From positions 15,139 through 79,138 of the forward strand of contig CAZIHO010000003.1 in NCBI GenBank assembly GCA_964538875.1: DNA of 64,000 bases, in the 5' to 3' direction. The notes under the pieces were generated by a model. That model had not been told where the DNA came from. It worked only from the letters and a program-made list of their open reading frames with translations, and did not search any database. The translations under genes and the position numbers were made by a program. Origin of the DNA: CAZIHO01 sp964538875 (GTDB taxonomy: Bacteria; Pseudomonadota; Gammaproteobacteria; Chromatiales; Chromatiaceae). Positions 1 through 8,034 of the stretch are shown here, piece by piece. Every line of letters starts with the position of its first letter. Within the stretch, counting starts at the first letter, position 1.

Positions 1-80
1 TGCCGGACCAAGCGGCGGCGGCCCAACCGACGGAAGTCACGCCCACCCAATCCAACCACAACAGCAAGAGCGAGGACTGA
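1..80 (+). CDS. C-terminal end of upstream gene, probably NtrY sensor kinase (partial)
   Basis: An open frame enters from the left edge and ends at a TGA (78-80) that overlaps the ATG of the following ntrX-like gene as TGATG. Only about 25 residues are visible; they are polar, rich in Ala, Thr, Ser and Asn, and end in Lys-Ser-Glu-Asp. Such a low-complexity tail carries no family signature. The tight translational coupling to an NtrX-type regulator makes its partner kinase NtrY the most likely identity, but that is inference from gene order only. Confidence 0.5.
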   Translation, partial: PDQAAAAQPTEVTPTQSNHNSKSED

Positions 81-1450
81 TGAGCGCACCCCATATCCTG
101 GTGGTGGACGACGAGCGGGACATCCGTAACCTGGTTAAGGAAATCCTTGAGGATGAAGGCTACGAGGTGGCCAGCGCCGATAGTGGCGAGGCGGCCCGGC
201 AATCCCTGCGTCAGCAGCGGCCAGACCTGGTATTGCTGGATATTTGGATGCCGGACGTGGATGGCATCACCCTGCTCAAGGAATGGTCCGATGCAGAGGA
301 ACTGCCCTGTCCGGTCATCATGATGTCCGGACACGGCACCGTGGAAACTGCAGTCGAGGCGACCCGCCTGGGTGCCTACGACTTCCTGGAGAAGCCCCTG
401 TCCCTGGCCAAACTGCTGCTCACCGTGGAGCGGGCCCTGGAAGCGGACAAGCTGCAACGGGAAAACCTGGGCCTGCGCAAACGCAACGCGCCGGTGCTGG
501 AGCCAGTGGGCAAAAGCGCAGTCATGCAGCGCCTGCGGGAGCAGGTCAAGCGGGTCGCCCAACACGACACTTGGGTACTCATCACCGGCGAACCCGGCAG
601 CGGCCGGGAGACCTTCGCCCGCTATCTGCATTCCCAGAGCGCCCGCCGGGACCGGCCGTTCGTGGACCTGGGCGTATCTGCCATCGCCCGCGGCAACGCA
701 GCCCGGGAATTGTTCGGCAGCGAGGATGGGGGCCGGGTCCATTACGGCGGCCTAGAACAGGCCAGCGGCGGCACCCTGTTCCTGGATGAAGTGGCGGACA
801 TGGGCCTGGAAGCCCAAGCCCAACTGTTGGGTGCCTTGGATACCGGATCCTTCCTGCGTTTCGGCGGCACTGAGCCGGTGCGCATCGACGTGCGCATCAT
901 CGCCGCCACCCAACGCAACCTGGAGGAAGAAGTCCGGGCCGGCCGCTTCCGGGAGGATCTCTTCTATCACCTCAACGTGGTGCCGGTGCATGTGCCGCCA
1001 CTGCGGGAACACCATGAGGACGTGCCGGAACTCTTGGGCTATTACGTGGATCATTTCTCCAGCCACGACAAGCTGCCCTACCGGCATTTCAACATGCCGG
1101 CCCAAAATTACCTCCGCAACTACAGTTGGCACGGCAACGTGCGGGAACTTAAGAACCTGGTGCAACGCCTGTTGATCCTGGGCGCTGGCGAGGACATCAC
1201 CCAGGACGAGATCGTGGGCGCTCTGGGCGCGCCGCCCCCAGCCGAAGTCCAGGAACTGGGCCGGTCCCTGTCCTTCGACCTACCTCTGCGGGAAGCCCGG
1301 GAACAATTTGAAAAGTCCTACCTGGAATTCCAGCTAAAGAAACACCTGGGCAACGTCAGCAAAATGGCCAAGGAAGTGGGCATGGAACGCACCCACCTAT
1401 ACCGCAAGCTGCGGGCACTGGGGGTGGAGATTAAGGAACGGCCCCGGTAA
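80..1450 (+). CDS. ntrX: NtrX-type response regulator (sigma-54 activator family, lacks GAFTGA)
   Basis: 456 aa with an N-terminal receiver domain (about 5-120, phospho-acceptor Asp54 in LLDIWMPD), a central AAA+ sigma-54-interaction domain (about 145-370) and a C-terminal Fis-type helix-turn-helix (about 420-450). NtrY/NtrX systems respond to nitrogen or redox state. Two core features are changed: the Walker A lysine is Arg176 (GEPGSGRE), and the loop that should carry GAFTGA (about 217-224, after ELFG) reads GGRVHYGG. Walker B (GGTLFLDEV) and the FREDLFYHLNV stretch are intact. The protein may therefore bind DNA and be phosphorylated without remodelling sigma-54 polymerase; some described NtrX proteins also lack GAFTGA. 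The start overlaps the upstream stop codon. No terminator is obvious downstream. Confidence 0.88.
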   Translation: MSAPHILVVDDERDIRNLVKEILEDEGYEVASADSGEAARQSLRQQRPDLVLLDIWMPDVDGITLLKEWSDAEELPCPVIMMSGHGTVETAVEATRLGAYDFLEKPLSLAKLLLTVERALEADKLQRENLGLRKRNAPVLEPVGKSAVMQRLREQVKRVAQHDTWVLITGEPGSGRETFARYLHSQSARRDRPFVDLGVSAIARGNAARELFGSEDGGRVHYGGLEQASGGTLFLDEVADMGLEAQAQLLGALDTGSFLRFGGTEPVRIDVRIIAATQRNLEEEVRAGRFREDLFYHLNVVPVHVPPLREHHEDVPELLGYYVDHFSSHDKLPYRHFNMPAQNYLRNYSWHGNVRELKNLVQRLLILGAGEDITQDEIVGALGAPPPAEVQELGRSLSFDLPLREAREQFEKSYLEFQLKKHLGNVSKMAKEVGMERTHLYRKLRALGVEIKERPR

Positions 1451-1827
1451 TTCAAGAAAAAAGATTATTAGGGTAGTTATCGTTGCAAAGCATGTGGCAT
1501 CGGTTTATGCCAAGTTAACAAAACCCCTCTAGAAAACTACTTGCTCTACCGGAGTGATAGTTCAGAGGATCGTTATCCCGGCAGGGAGCGCCGGGAGTCG
1601 GGTGCCAGGAAGGCACCGAGCCTGTATATGGAGGATAAAGGAGAATTTCTGGAATTTTTCTCTTGTCGTCCTACTGCTGCAAAGCTTTCCTACGATCAAA
1701 AACTTCGTTATTCTGGATTTTCTTCGATCGGTACTTACCAGTCGTTTGTCGAGAATGGGCGCTCTAGCCATACCGTCTGCTCTTCTATTCGGGCGGTCTA
1801 TTTGTCGAATCATTAAGGAGGACTATT
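1451..1827. other. 377-bp intergenic stretch with two hairpins carrying GGA loops
   Basis: No convincing gene. Two adjacent hairpins stand out: CCCGGC/GCCGGG (1577-1582 and 1590-1595, loop AGGGAGC) and GGTGCC/GGCACC (1601-1606 and 1612-1617, loop AGGAA). Further GGA motifs follow at about 1629-1660 (GGAGGATAAAGGAG, CTGGAA). From about 1620 base composition shifts to AT-rich, as in the next gene. Short overlapping frames here (for example 1629-1816) lack a Shine-Dalgarno sequence and were not called. The stretch could be the leader of the acquired gene or hold a small RNA. Confidence 0.4.
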
Positions 1828-3099
1828 GTGTCTATAGAAAAAATAAAGGCGGTCTCTGAGCAGATATTAAACCGACTTCCGGCGGTTTTAGGAAAGAGTG
1901 AGGAGGCGACAAAACAGGCTCTGGTGTTACCAATGCTTGATGCGCTGGGGTACGACATATGGAATCCTACCGAGGTCTGCCCAGAATATGAAGCTGATTT
2001 TGCCGTAAAGAAAATCGGACAGAAGGAAAAGGTGGATGTTGCTCTCCTGGTGGGAAATTGCCCAAGAATATTTATTGAAGTAAAAGCTGTTGAGACGTTG
2101 CTTGATGGACATGAAGGACAGCTTGCAAGATACTTTAATTCAATTTCTTCAGTAACCTTGGGAATACTTACTAACGGTATCGAATGGCGCTTTTTTACAG
2201 ATACCGGGAATCCTAATGTAATGGATAGTCAACCATTCCATGTCGTTAATCTTGAGTCGGCGGATCAGGGCTTGGATGTAATGGCTCGGTTTTCAAAACC
2301 TGTTTTTTCACCAGAGGCAATTCGGGATTTTGCTACTGAACTCCTTTATACGGCGAATATAGCCGTCTTTTTACGGTCTGAAATTGATCTTCGGGAAAAG
2401 GAGCCCAGTGAATATTTTATTCGGTGGATTTTAAAGTCGGAAAAAATGTACGACGGAGTTGTTAACCAGAATGTGATAGAGAGGTTTCGACCGATCGTCA
2501 AGGCGGGCATTACCCGAGTAATACGGGAGGTTGTTCGTCGGTCCGTTGCTGCACTTGATATTGAGGCAGCCCGCGCAGATCCAAAAGAATCGCCTCTCGT
2601 TGCTACGGTAGACCAGAACCCACTGGATGCCCCCATAGCGGCCGAAACTCCTGAAGTTGTAAAGCTCGGAATAGTAACCACACATAAAGAATTGGAATTG
2701 TTTGCGATTGCAAAAGAGATATTTGAACGATCGTCGTTTGCGGATGCCCTAATATTTGATGCAACGATGAGAAAGGAAGTGCCGATTTCAATAGCCTATA
2801 AGGATACGACTGGGTATTTTGGTATTTATTTCAATAAACCAGGATGGTGGATTTTGCGAGCGGTAACGGAGTCCAAGAAACCCTGGTTAGGTTTCAGCCT
2901 TTCGGGAGACGTTGGTCAACGATTGCTACCCGACTCCTTCAGTAGACTTTCGCCAAGTCCTCATGCGGATTTCAGGGTAGGTATAACGACGCCGAGCGAT
3001 TTGCGGCAGTTAGAGCGAGTGCTGCTCGCTTCGTTCGAAGCCGTTATCACCGAGCGAAATCCATCGGGTAATGGCGGATCAGTTCTAGGCTCGCGGTGA
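1828..3099 (+). CDS. Stand-alone type I restriction HsdR N-terminal-like nuclease
   Basis: 423 aa, GTG start preceded by AAGGAGG six bases upstream. The N-terminal third resembles the HsdR_N nuclease fold: a D-x(n)-E-x-K active-site pattern is visible as Asp70 (KVDVALL), Glu84 and Lys86 (IFIEVKA). The middle and C-terminal parts resemble the accessory region found in annotated type I restriction HsdR N-terminal domain proteins (a TTHKELELFAIAKEI stretch near residue 285), with no helicase motifs, and no hsdM or hsdS is adjacent. The gene is much richer in A+T than both neighbours, with different codon use, so recent transfer is likely. A defence or DNA-processing role is inferred from the family; the substrate is unknown. 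Confidence 0.75.
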   Translation: MSIEKIKAVSEQILNRLPAVLGKSEEATKQALVLPMLDALGYDIWNPTEVCPEYEADFAVKKIGQKEKVDVALLVGNCPRIFIEVKAVETLLDGHEGQLARYFNSISSVTLGILTNGIEWRFFTDTGNPNVMDSQPFHVVNLESADQGLDVMARFSKPVFSPEAIRDFATELLYTANIAVFLRSEIDLREKEPSEYFIRWILKSEKMYDGVVNQNVIERFRPIVKAGITRVIREVVRRSVAALDIEAARADPKESPLVATVDQNPLDAPIAAETPEVVKLGIVTTHKELELFAIAKEIFERSSFADALIFDATMRKEVPISIAYKDTTGYFGIYFNKPGWWILRAVTESKKPWLGFSLSGDVGQRLLPDSFSRLSPSPHADFRVGITTPSDLRQLERVLLASFEAVITERNPSGNGGSVLGSR

Positions 3100-3160
3100 A
3101 TATGTTCTTTTGGCGGATTCGGTCTCGTTCCCGGAGTAGACCATGCCACCGGAGGCGACT

Positions 3161-3508
3161 ATGGCTATCTTGGACAATCTAAACGCCCTGTTGGCGGCGG
3201 GCCGGGACACGGCGCTGCTGCGTCAGAGCCTAGGTAGCGAATACATTAAGGCCGGTGCCTGGGACCAGGCGCTGATCCATTTGGCCCGGGCGGTGGAATT
3301 GGACCCGGCCTATTCCGCCGCCTGGAAGCTGTACGGCAAGGCGCTAGTGGAGACCGGTCAGTTGGACGCGGCGTTGGCCGCTTATCAGCAGGGTATCGCG
3401 GTGGCGGAGGCAAAGGGCGATATCCAGGCCGCCAAGGAAATGGGCGTGTTTCGACGCCGAATCGAGCGGACTCTGGCGGCCGGCGCGGCACCCAAGACAT
3501 CGGACTAA
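3161..3508 (+). CDS. Small TPR-repeat protein
   Basis: 115 aa from ATG 3161, chosen over the in-frame ATG at 3143 because GGAGG lies five bases upstream of 3161. Residues about 25-95 form two to three tetratricopeptide repeats (alanine-rich pairs of helices such as AWDQALIHLARAVELDP and QLDAALAAYQQGI). No signal peptide or membrane segment is seen, so it is probably a cytoplasmic scaffold. Base composition returns to the GC-rich average here, which marks the right border of the AT-rich gene upstream. The partner protein is not identifiable from context. Confidence 0.75.
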   Translation: MAILDNLNALLAAGRDTALLRQSLGSEYIKAGAWDQALIHLARAVELDPAYSAAWKLYGKALVETGQLDAALAAYQQGIAVAEAKGDIQAAKEMGVFRRRIERTLAAGAAPKTSD

Positions 3509-3520
3509 CCCAGCCTGGGG

Positions 3521-3538
3521 CGGGGCTGCCCCGGTTTT
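3521..3538 (+). terminator. Possible intrinsic terminator after the TPR gene
   Basis: Stem CGGGG/CCCCG (3521-3525, 3529-3533) with a three-base loop, followed by GTTTTAG. The stem is short and the T-run is only four bases, so termination may be weak. It sits 13 bases past the stop codon of the TPR gene. Confidence 0.4.
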
Positions 3539-3558
3539 AGCTTGCAGAGGCATGACCC

Positions 3559-4770
3559 ATGAAGCGCAGAGACTTGTTGAAGTCCCTGGCGGCCCTGCCC
3601 GGCGCCGCCCTCGTGGCTCCTGGTTCGTCGTCGGAGGAATCCGAGCCCCAAGCGGCGCGGGTGCGACGCTATCGGCAGGTGGGTCGCACCGACCTGCGCA
3701 TCAGCGATATTTCCTTTGGCGCCGGCCAGTTGCCGGCCGCGTCCCTGGTGCTGCGGGCCCTGGAACGGGGCGTCAATTATTTCGATACGGCGCCCGATTA
3801 TGGCCAAAGCGAGGTCTATCTGGGTGAGGCGGTGGCCAAGTTCAAACAGCGGGATAAGCTGTATCTGGCGTCCAAGTTCTGCGACGCCACGCCCTTCAAG
3901 GCCGGCAGCAGCCATTTGCAGGCGGGCAAGACCAAGCAGGAGTACAAGGACGCCATCGAGGGCAGTCTCAAGCGCCTGCGGACCGACTATCTGGACGTGG
4001 CCTTTGTGCATGCCATGGGCGAGCTGGAGGACCTAGAGCGGGAACGGGGGCGGTTGACTGACCAGCAGATGTTGGCGGCGGCGGCGGAACTCAAGCAGGA
4101 GGGTAAGATCCGCTACCTGGCGGTGTCCTCCCACGGTCCCTACCACATGGAATTGTTGATGGGGGAGGCGATCCGTTCCGGCCATTTCGACTTGGTGATG
4201 CCGGCGTTCAACTTCATGAAATTTCCCAAGGTGCCGGATCTGCTCCAGGAGGCCCAGGCCCGGGGCGTGGGAGTGATTGCCATGAAGACCCTGGCCGGGG
4301 CCCGGGACATGTCCCTGGACGCCAAGGGCGGCCAGTTCGAGCAGGCCGCTTTCAAGTGGGTGCTCAAGCATCCGGAGGTGGCCGGGTTAGTGGTCACCAT
4401 GAAGAAGGTGGGGGACCTGGATCTCTACCTCCCAGCGTCCGGGCAGGACCTTGGCGCCGGGGATCAGCGCCTGCTGGACCGTTATGCGGCCCGCTACGGT
4501 CAGGACTATTGCCGCACCGGATGCAGCACTTGCGAGGCTTCCTGTCCCGTCGGCGTGTCCATTGCCGCTATCTTGCGCTACCAGATGTATTTCGAGCAAT
4601 ACGGGGATGAAAAGCGGGCAATGCAGTCCTACGCGGCGCTGGGGACCAGCGCCGCGGTTTGCGCCGGCTGTGCAGTGCCGGCCTGTAATAGCGGCTGTCC
4701 CCATGGACTGCCGGTGGCGGCCAAACTCCAGGCCGCCCACGGCAGCCTGTCCTTCGCGGCCCACGCCTAA
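3559..4770 (+). CDS. Tat-exported aldo/keto reductase with C-terminal Fe-S motifs
   Basis: 403 aa. The N-terminus (MKRRDLLKSLAALPGAALVA) is a twin-arginine signal, so the folded protein is probably exported with cofactor bound. Residues about 35-310 are an aldo/keto reductase barrel (YRQVGRTDLRIS start, FDTAPDYGQSE, YLDVAFVHAMGE). The C-terminus has two cysteine clusters typical of [4Fe-4S] binding: C318-x3-C322-x2-C325-x3-C329-P and C368-x2-C371-x4-C376-x3-C380-P. This architecture is known from the ferredoxin-linked aldo/keto reductase subfamily, whose substrates are mostly undefined. It is followed after 20 bases by a DUF6599 gene on the same strand, so the two may be co-transcribed. Confidence 0.85.
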   Translation: MKRRDLLKSLAALPGAALVAPGSSSEESEPQAARVRRYRQVGRTDLRISDISFGAGQLPAASLVLRALERGVNYFDTAPDYGQSEVYLGEAVAKFKQRDKLYLASKFCDATPFKAGSSHLQAGKTKQEYKDAIEGSLKRLRTDYLDVAFVHAMGELEDLERERGRLTDQQMLAAAAELKQEGKIRYLAVSSHGPYHMELLMGEAIRSGHFDLVMPAFNFMKFPKVPDLLQEAQARGVGVIAMKTLAGARDMSLDAKGGQFEQAAFKWVLKHPEVAGLVVTMKKVGDLDLYLPASGQDLGAGDQRLLDRYAARYGQDYCRTGCSTCEASCPVGVSIAAILRYQMYFEQYGDEKRAMQSYAALGTSAAVCAGCAVPACNSGCPHGLPVAAKLQAAHGSLSFAAHA

Positions 4771-4790
4771 CGGCGGCTGCTCTAGCGTCC

Positions 4791-5747
4791 ATGGAACAAG
4801 CAGTGGCGGAATCTCCCAGCGCGCCCCTATGGGTACGCCTGTTGTTGCTGGCCCTATTGCCGGTCATCGGGATCGGCCTGTACCTGGACGGTCAGCGCCA
4901 AGACACGGATCAGGTGCCCCTCAAGGCGCGCCAAGCGGTACCCAGCCCAGACCTGTTCCCATCCCGCCTCGCCGGCCTGGACCGGGCCGGGCCGGTGCGT
5001 CATTACAGCCGTGACAACCTGTACGAGTACATCAACGGGCACGCAGAATATTTTCTCAGCGCCGGATTCAATGGCCTGGCGGTGGCCGAGTACGGGCCCC
5101 AGGATTCGCCCAGTCTGGTGGTGAACCTGTACGACCTGGGCGCGGCCCTCAATGCGTTCGGGGTGCTGGCCGACGAGGCCGGCGAACGGGACGCGCTGGA
5201 TCTGGGTGCCCTGGGGTTCATGGTGGGCAAGGGGGCCAGCTTCATCCGGGGTCCCTACTATGTGCAACTGAGTCCCTTCGTCCCGGACCTGCCTCTGCTG
5301 GAGGCGGGCCGGGCGCTGGACGCCAATTTGGCCCGGCAAGTTACCTCCGCCAAGCTGGATTTTCGCTTCCCGGATTTGGGGCAGGTGAAGGGGACTCGCT
5401 ACGTCAAGGAGTCCTATCAGGGACTAGATTTTTTGGGCCAGGTGCTGGAACGCCGCTACGAGCGGGACGGCGCTGAGCTGCGGGTGTTCCTGGTGACGGG
5501 TAGCGCCGAGCAGATCCAGGCCCTGGTGGCGGCATTCGAGCACCAATTCCGCCTGGATCAGGCGCCGGTTGAACTCCGGCCGGTGGGTTCCTTGACCTTC
5601 CATCTGGTTCAGGACCGCTACGAGGGGGATTGGTTCTTTCTGCCCCTGGCGGACCGTCTGCTAGGCGTGTTCGGTGCCTTGGATGCCCCGCTGGAGCGGG
5701 AGTTGGCGCAATGGGCTGGTCAGGAGCCGGTGGCGGTGAATCCCTAG
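4791..5747 (+). CDS. DUF6599 family membrane-anchored protein
   Basis: 318 aa. One N-terminal transmembrane segment (about 13-32, LLLLALLPVIGIGLYL) with a mostly soluble remainder, so it is likely anchored in the inner membrane with the bulk in the periplasm. The stretch YEYINGHAEYFLSAGF (about 82-97) is the signature I associate with DUF6599, a family of unknown function. It lies 20 bases after the Tat-exported Fe-S aldo/keto reductase, and both products would act outside the cytoplasm, so a shared pathway is plausible. No catalytic residues can be named. Confidence 0.7.
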   Translation: MEQAVAESPSAPLWVRLLLLALLPVIGIGLYLDGQRQDTDQVPLKARQAVPSPDLFPSRLAGLDRAGPVRHYSRDNLYEYINGHAEYFLSAGFNGLAVAEYGPQDSPSLVVNLYDLGAALNAFGVLADEAGERDALDLGALGFMVGKGASFIRGPYYVQLSPFVPDLPLLEAGRALDANLARQVTSAKLDFRFPDLGQVKGTRYVKESYQGLDFLGQVLERRYERDGAELRVFLVTGSAEQIQALVAAFEHQFRLDQAPVELRPVGSLTFHLVQDRYEGDWFFLPLADRLLGVFGALDAPLERELAQWAGQEPVAVNP

Positions 5748-5900
5748 TCGGCGAGGGGTCCAGGCACGGGGCGTTGCCCTTGCGGAACCAGTTTTTTCGC
5801 GTTCGCGCCGGTTCCAGCACCGGCTTGGGCTTGCGGAGCTTTTCCGCATCTTGTATATATTTCAGGCTAAGTTTCACATCGGCTGAGTAGGAGCAGGGGC

Positions 5901-6329
5901 ATGGCCCAGACTAAGGCCGTCGGCAGTTTCGGGTTTCCTCCTTACCCCCTCGCGGCGGGTGAGGACTATATGAATGAGAAACAAAAAGAACACTTCCGAG
6001 GCATTTTGATGGCTTGGAAAAAGGAACTCATGGAAGAAGTGGACCGCACGGTCCATCACATGAAGGACGAGGCGTCCAATTTCCCGGATCCCAACGACCG
6101 GGCGACCCAGGAGTCGGAGTTCAGCTTGGAATTGCGGGCCCGGGACCGGGAGCGCAAACTCATCAAGAAGATCGACGAGACCCTGGATAAGATCGAAAGC
6201 GACGACTATGGCTACTGTGAAGCCTGTGGCGTCGAAATCGGTATCCGCCGGCTTGAGGCGCGGCCCACCGCCAGCCTCTGTATCGACTGCAAAACCCTGG
6301 AAGAAATCCGGGAAAAGCAGATGAGTTGA
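5901..6329 (+). CDS. dksA: RNA polymerase-binding transcription factor DksA
   Basis: 142 aa, close to the usual 150. DksA binds the secondary channel of RNA polymerase and, with ppGpp, adjusts rRNA, tRNA and amino-acid promoters. The coiled-coil tip motif D-x-x-D-x-A is present (DPNDRATQ), as is the zinc finger with four cysteines (YCEACGVE about 105-112 and LCIDCKTL near the C-terminus) and the near-invariant EFSLELRARDRERKLIKKI. ATG 5901 has AGGAG ten bases upstream. An internal ATG at 5970 would cut off a divergent N-terminal extension, but E. coli DksA has such an extension too, so the longer form was kept. Confidence 0.96.
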   Translation: MAQTKAVGSFGFPPYPLAAGEDYMNEKQKEHFRGILMAWKKELMEEVDRTVHHMKDEASNFPDPNDRATQESEFSLELRARDRERKLIKKIDETLDKIESDDYGYCEACGVEIGIRRLEARPTASLCIDCKTLEEIREKQMS

Positions 6330-6477
6330 GGAATGTCGGGCAATCCGGGCCCGACGGATGGAAGCCGGCGCTACCTGGCGTGCCGGGTCCGGACGGTCAA
6401 GTTCCCTCAGGCTCCTCCCCAGCATGTTGGCGGCTGTTGCGGCCGCCGGCACCAGTAAGTTAAGGAAATAACCAGAG

Positions 6478-6957
6478 ATGGCCAAAGGCAGCGTCAACAA
6501 AGTTATTTTGATTGGGAATTTGGGAGCTGATCCAGAGGTCCGGTATATGCCGAGCGGCGGGGCGGTGGCCAATTTGCGGGTCGCCACTACCGAGTCATGG
6601 AAGGACCGCAACAGCGGCGAAACCCAGGAACACACCGAATGGCACCGGGTTTCCCTGTTTGGCAAATTGGGCGAAATCGCTGGCCAATACCTGCGCAAGG
6701 GCGCCAAGGTGTACCTGGAAGGGCAGATCCGCACCCGTAAGTGGCAGGACCAGAGCGGCCAAGACCGCTATTCCACGGAAATCGTGGCGGACGAAATGCA
6801 AATGCTGGACCGTCGCGGCGGTGACGCTGGCTTGGAGCCGGGCTACGGAGCGCCGCGCCCAGCCAGCGGTGGTCCGGGACCCTCCGGCGGTGGCGGGCGG
6901 CCGTCCCAGTCGCCACCGGACGGGCCTGATTTCCCGGATGACGATATTCCCTTCTAA
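6478..6957 (+). CDS. ssb: Single-stranded DNA-binding protein
   Basis: 159 aa. The N-terminal OB-fold (about 1-110) starts KGSVNKVILIGNLGADPEVR and continues with EWHRVSLFGKLGEIAGQYLRKG, typical of tetrameric bacterial SSB. A Gly/Pro-rich linker follows (about 115-150), ending in the acidic tip DDDIPF that recruits repair and replication proteins. The start follows AAGGAAATAACCAGAG. The rml operon begins 12 bases after the stop, so rmlB could be read from the ssb promoter. Confidence 0.97.
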   Translation: MAKGSVNKVILIGNLGADPEVRYMPSGGAVANLRVATTESWKDRNSGETQEHTEWHRVSLFGKLGEIAGQYLRKGAKVYLEGQIRTRKWQDQSGQDRYSTEIVADEMQMLDRRGGDAGLEPGYGAPRPASGGPGPSGGGGRPSQSPPDGPDFPDDDIPF

Positions 6958-6969
6958 CAGGAATTTTCC

Positions 6970-8031
6970 ATGCGCTCGATTTTGGTAACCGGCGGCGCCG
7001 GTTTCATCGGGGGCAATTTTGTCCATTTCCTGTTGAGCCGGGACGACGTCCAGGTGGTCAACCTGGACAAGCTAACCTACGCCGGCAATCTGGATACCCT
7101 GGCGTCTCTGCGGGACAATCCCCGCCACCGTTTCGTGGCTGGTGACATCGGGGACGCCGAACTGGTGGGGCGCCTGCTAGCGGACCATCAAATCGACGCC
7201 CTGGTCAACTTCGCTGCTGAAAGCCATGTGGACCGGTCCATCGATGGTCCGGCGGCTTTCATCCACACCAACCTGGTGGGCACCTTTAATTTGCTGGATC
7301 GGGTCCGGGCCTACTGGAGCGGGTTGGAACCTGCCCGGCGGGCCGGATTCCGCTTCTTGCACGTCTCCACGGACGAAGTCTATGGTTCCCTGGGCGCCCA
7401 AGGCCGCTTCACAGAGGAAACCCCCTACGCGCCCAATTCTCCCTATTCGGCATCCAAGGCCGGGTCGGATCATCTGGTCCGGGCCTGGTTCCACACCTAT
7501 GGGCTGCCGGTGCTAACCACTAACTGTTCCAACAATTACGGTCCCTACCAGTTCCCGGAGAAACTCATCCCCCTGTTCATCCTCAAGGCGTTGCGGGGTG
7601 AGACGCTGCCCATCTACGGCGACGGCGGTAACGTGCGGGACTGGCTGTACGTGGAAGACCATTGCCGGGCCATCTGGCGGGTGCTGGAGGCGGGCCGTCC
7701 CGGCCAGGTGTACAACGTGGGCGGCGACAGCGAGCGCACTAATCTCCAGGTCATAGATATCCTGTGCGCCCTGCTGGATGATCTGGTGCCGGACTCTCCC
7801 CACCGGCCCCACGGCTCTCTCAAGAGTTTCGTGCCGGATCGGCCTGGACACGATCGCCGTTACGCTATCGACGCCAGCAAGTTGTGCCGGGAACTGGGTT
7901 GGACGCCCCAGGAGAGCTTCGAAACCGGCCTGCGCGCCACGGTCCAGTGGTACTTGGAGCACCAGGATTGGGTGGGGCGGGTGATGGATGGCAGCTATCG
8001 GGGCGAACGGCTCGGCGCGGGGGGGAACTGA
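6970..8031 (+). CDS. rmlB: dTDP-glucose 4,6-dehydratase
   Basis: 353 aa, the usual length. It makes dTDP-4-keto-6-deoxyglucose, step two of dTDP-L-rhamnose synthesis. The sequence is an extended short-chain dehydrogenase: NAD-binding GGAGFIGGNF at the N-terminus, HVSTDEVYGSLG, catalytic Tyr-x3-Lys as YSASK, and NNYGPYQFPEKLIPL typical of RmlB. It is the first gene of a tight rmlB-A-C-D operon (3-base gap, then overlaps). An acceptor glycan is suggested by the glycosyltransferase operon at 11.1-13.6 kb. Confidence 0.97.
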   Translation: MRSILVTGGAGFIGGNFVHFLLSRDDVQVVNLDKLTYAGNLDTLASLRDNPRHRFVAGDIGDAELVGRLLADHQIDALVNFAAESHVDRSIDGPAAFIHTNLVGTFNLLDRVRAYWSGLEPARRAGFRFLHVSTDEVYGSLGAQGRFTEETPYAPNSPYSASKAGSDHLVRAWFHTYGLPVLTTNCSNNYGPYQFPEKLIPLFILKALRGETLPIYGDGGNVRDWLYVEDHCRAIWRVLEAGRPGQVYNVGGDSERTNLQVIDILCALLDDLVPDSPHRPHGSLKSFVPDRPGHDRRYAIDASKLCRELGWTPQESFETGLRATVQWYLEHQDWVGRVMDGSYRGERLGAGGN

Positions 8032-8034
8032 CCT

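Noticed and set aside
1541..1816. 91-aa open frame before the HsdR-like gene
   Set aside because: No Shine-Dalgarno sequence, overlaps another equally weak frame and the hairpins.
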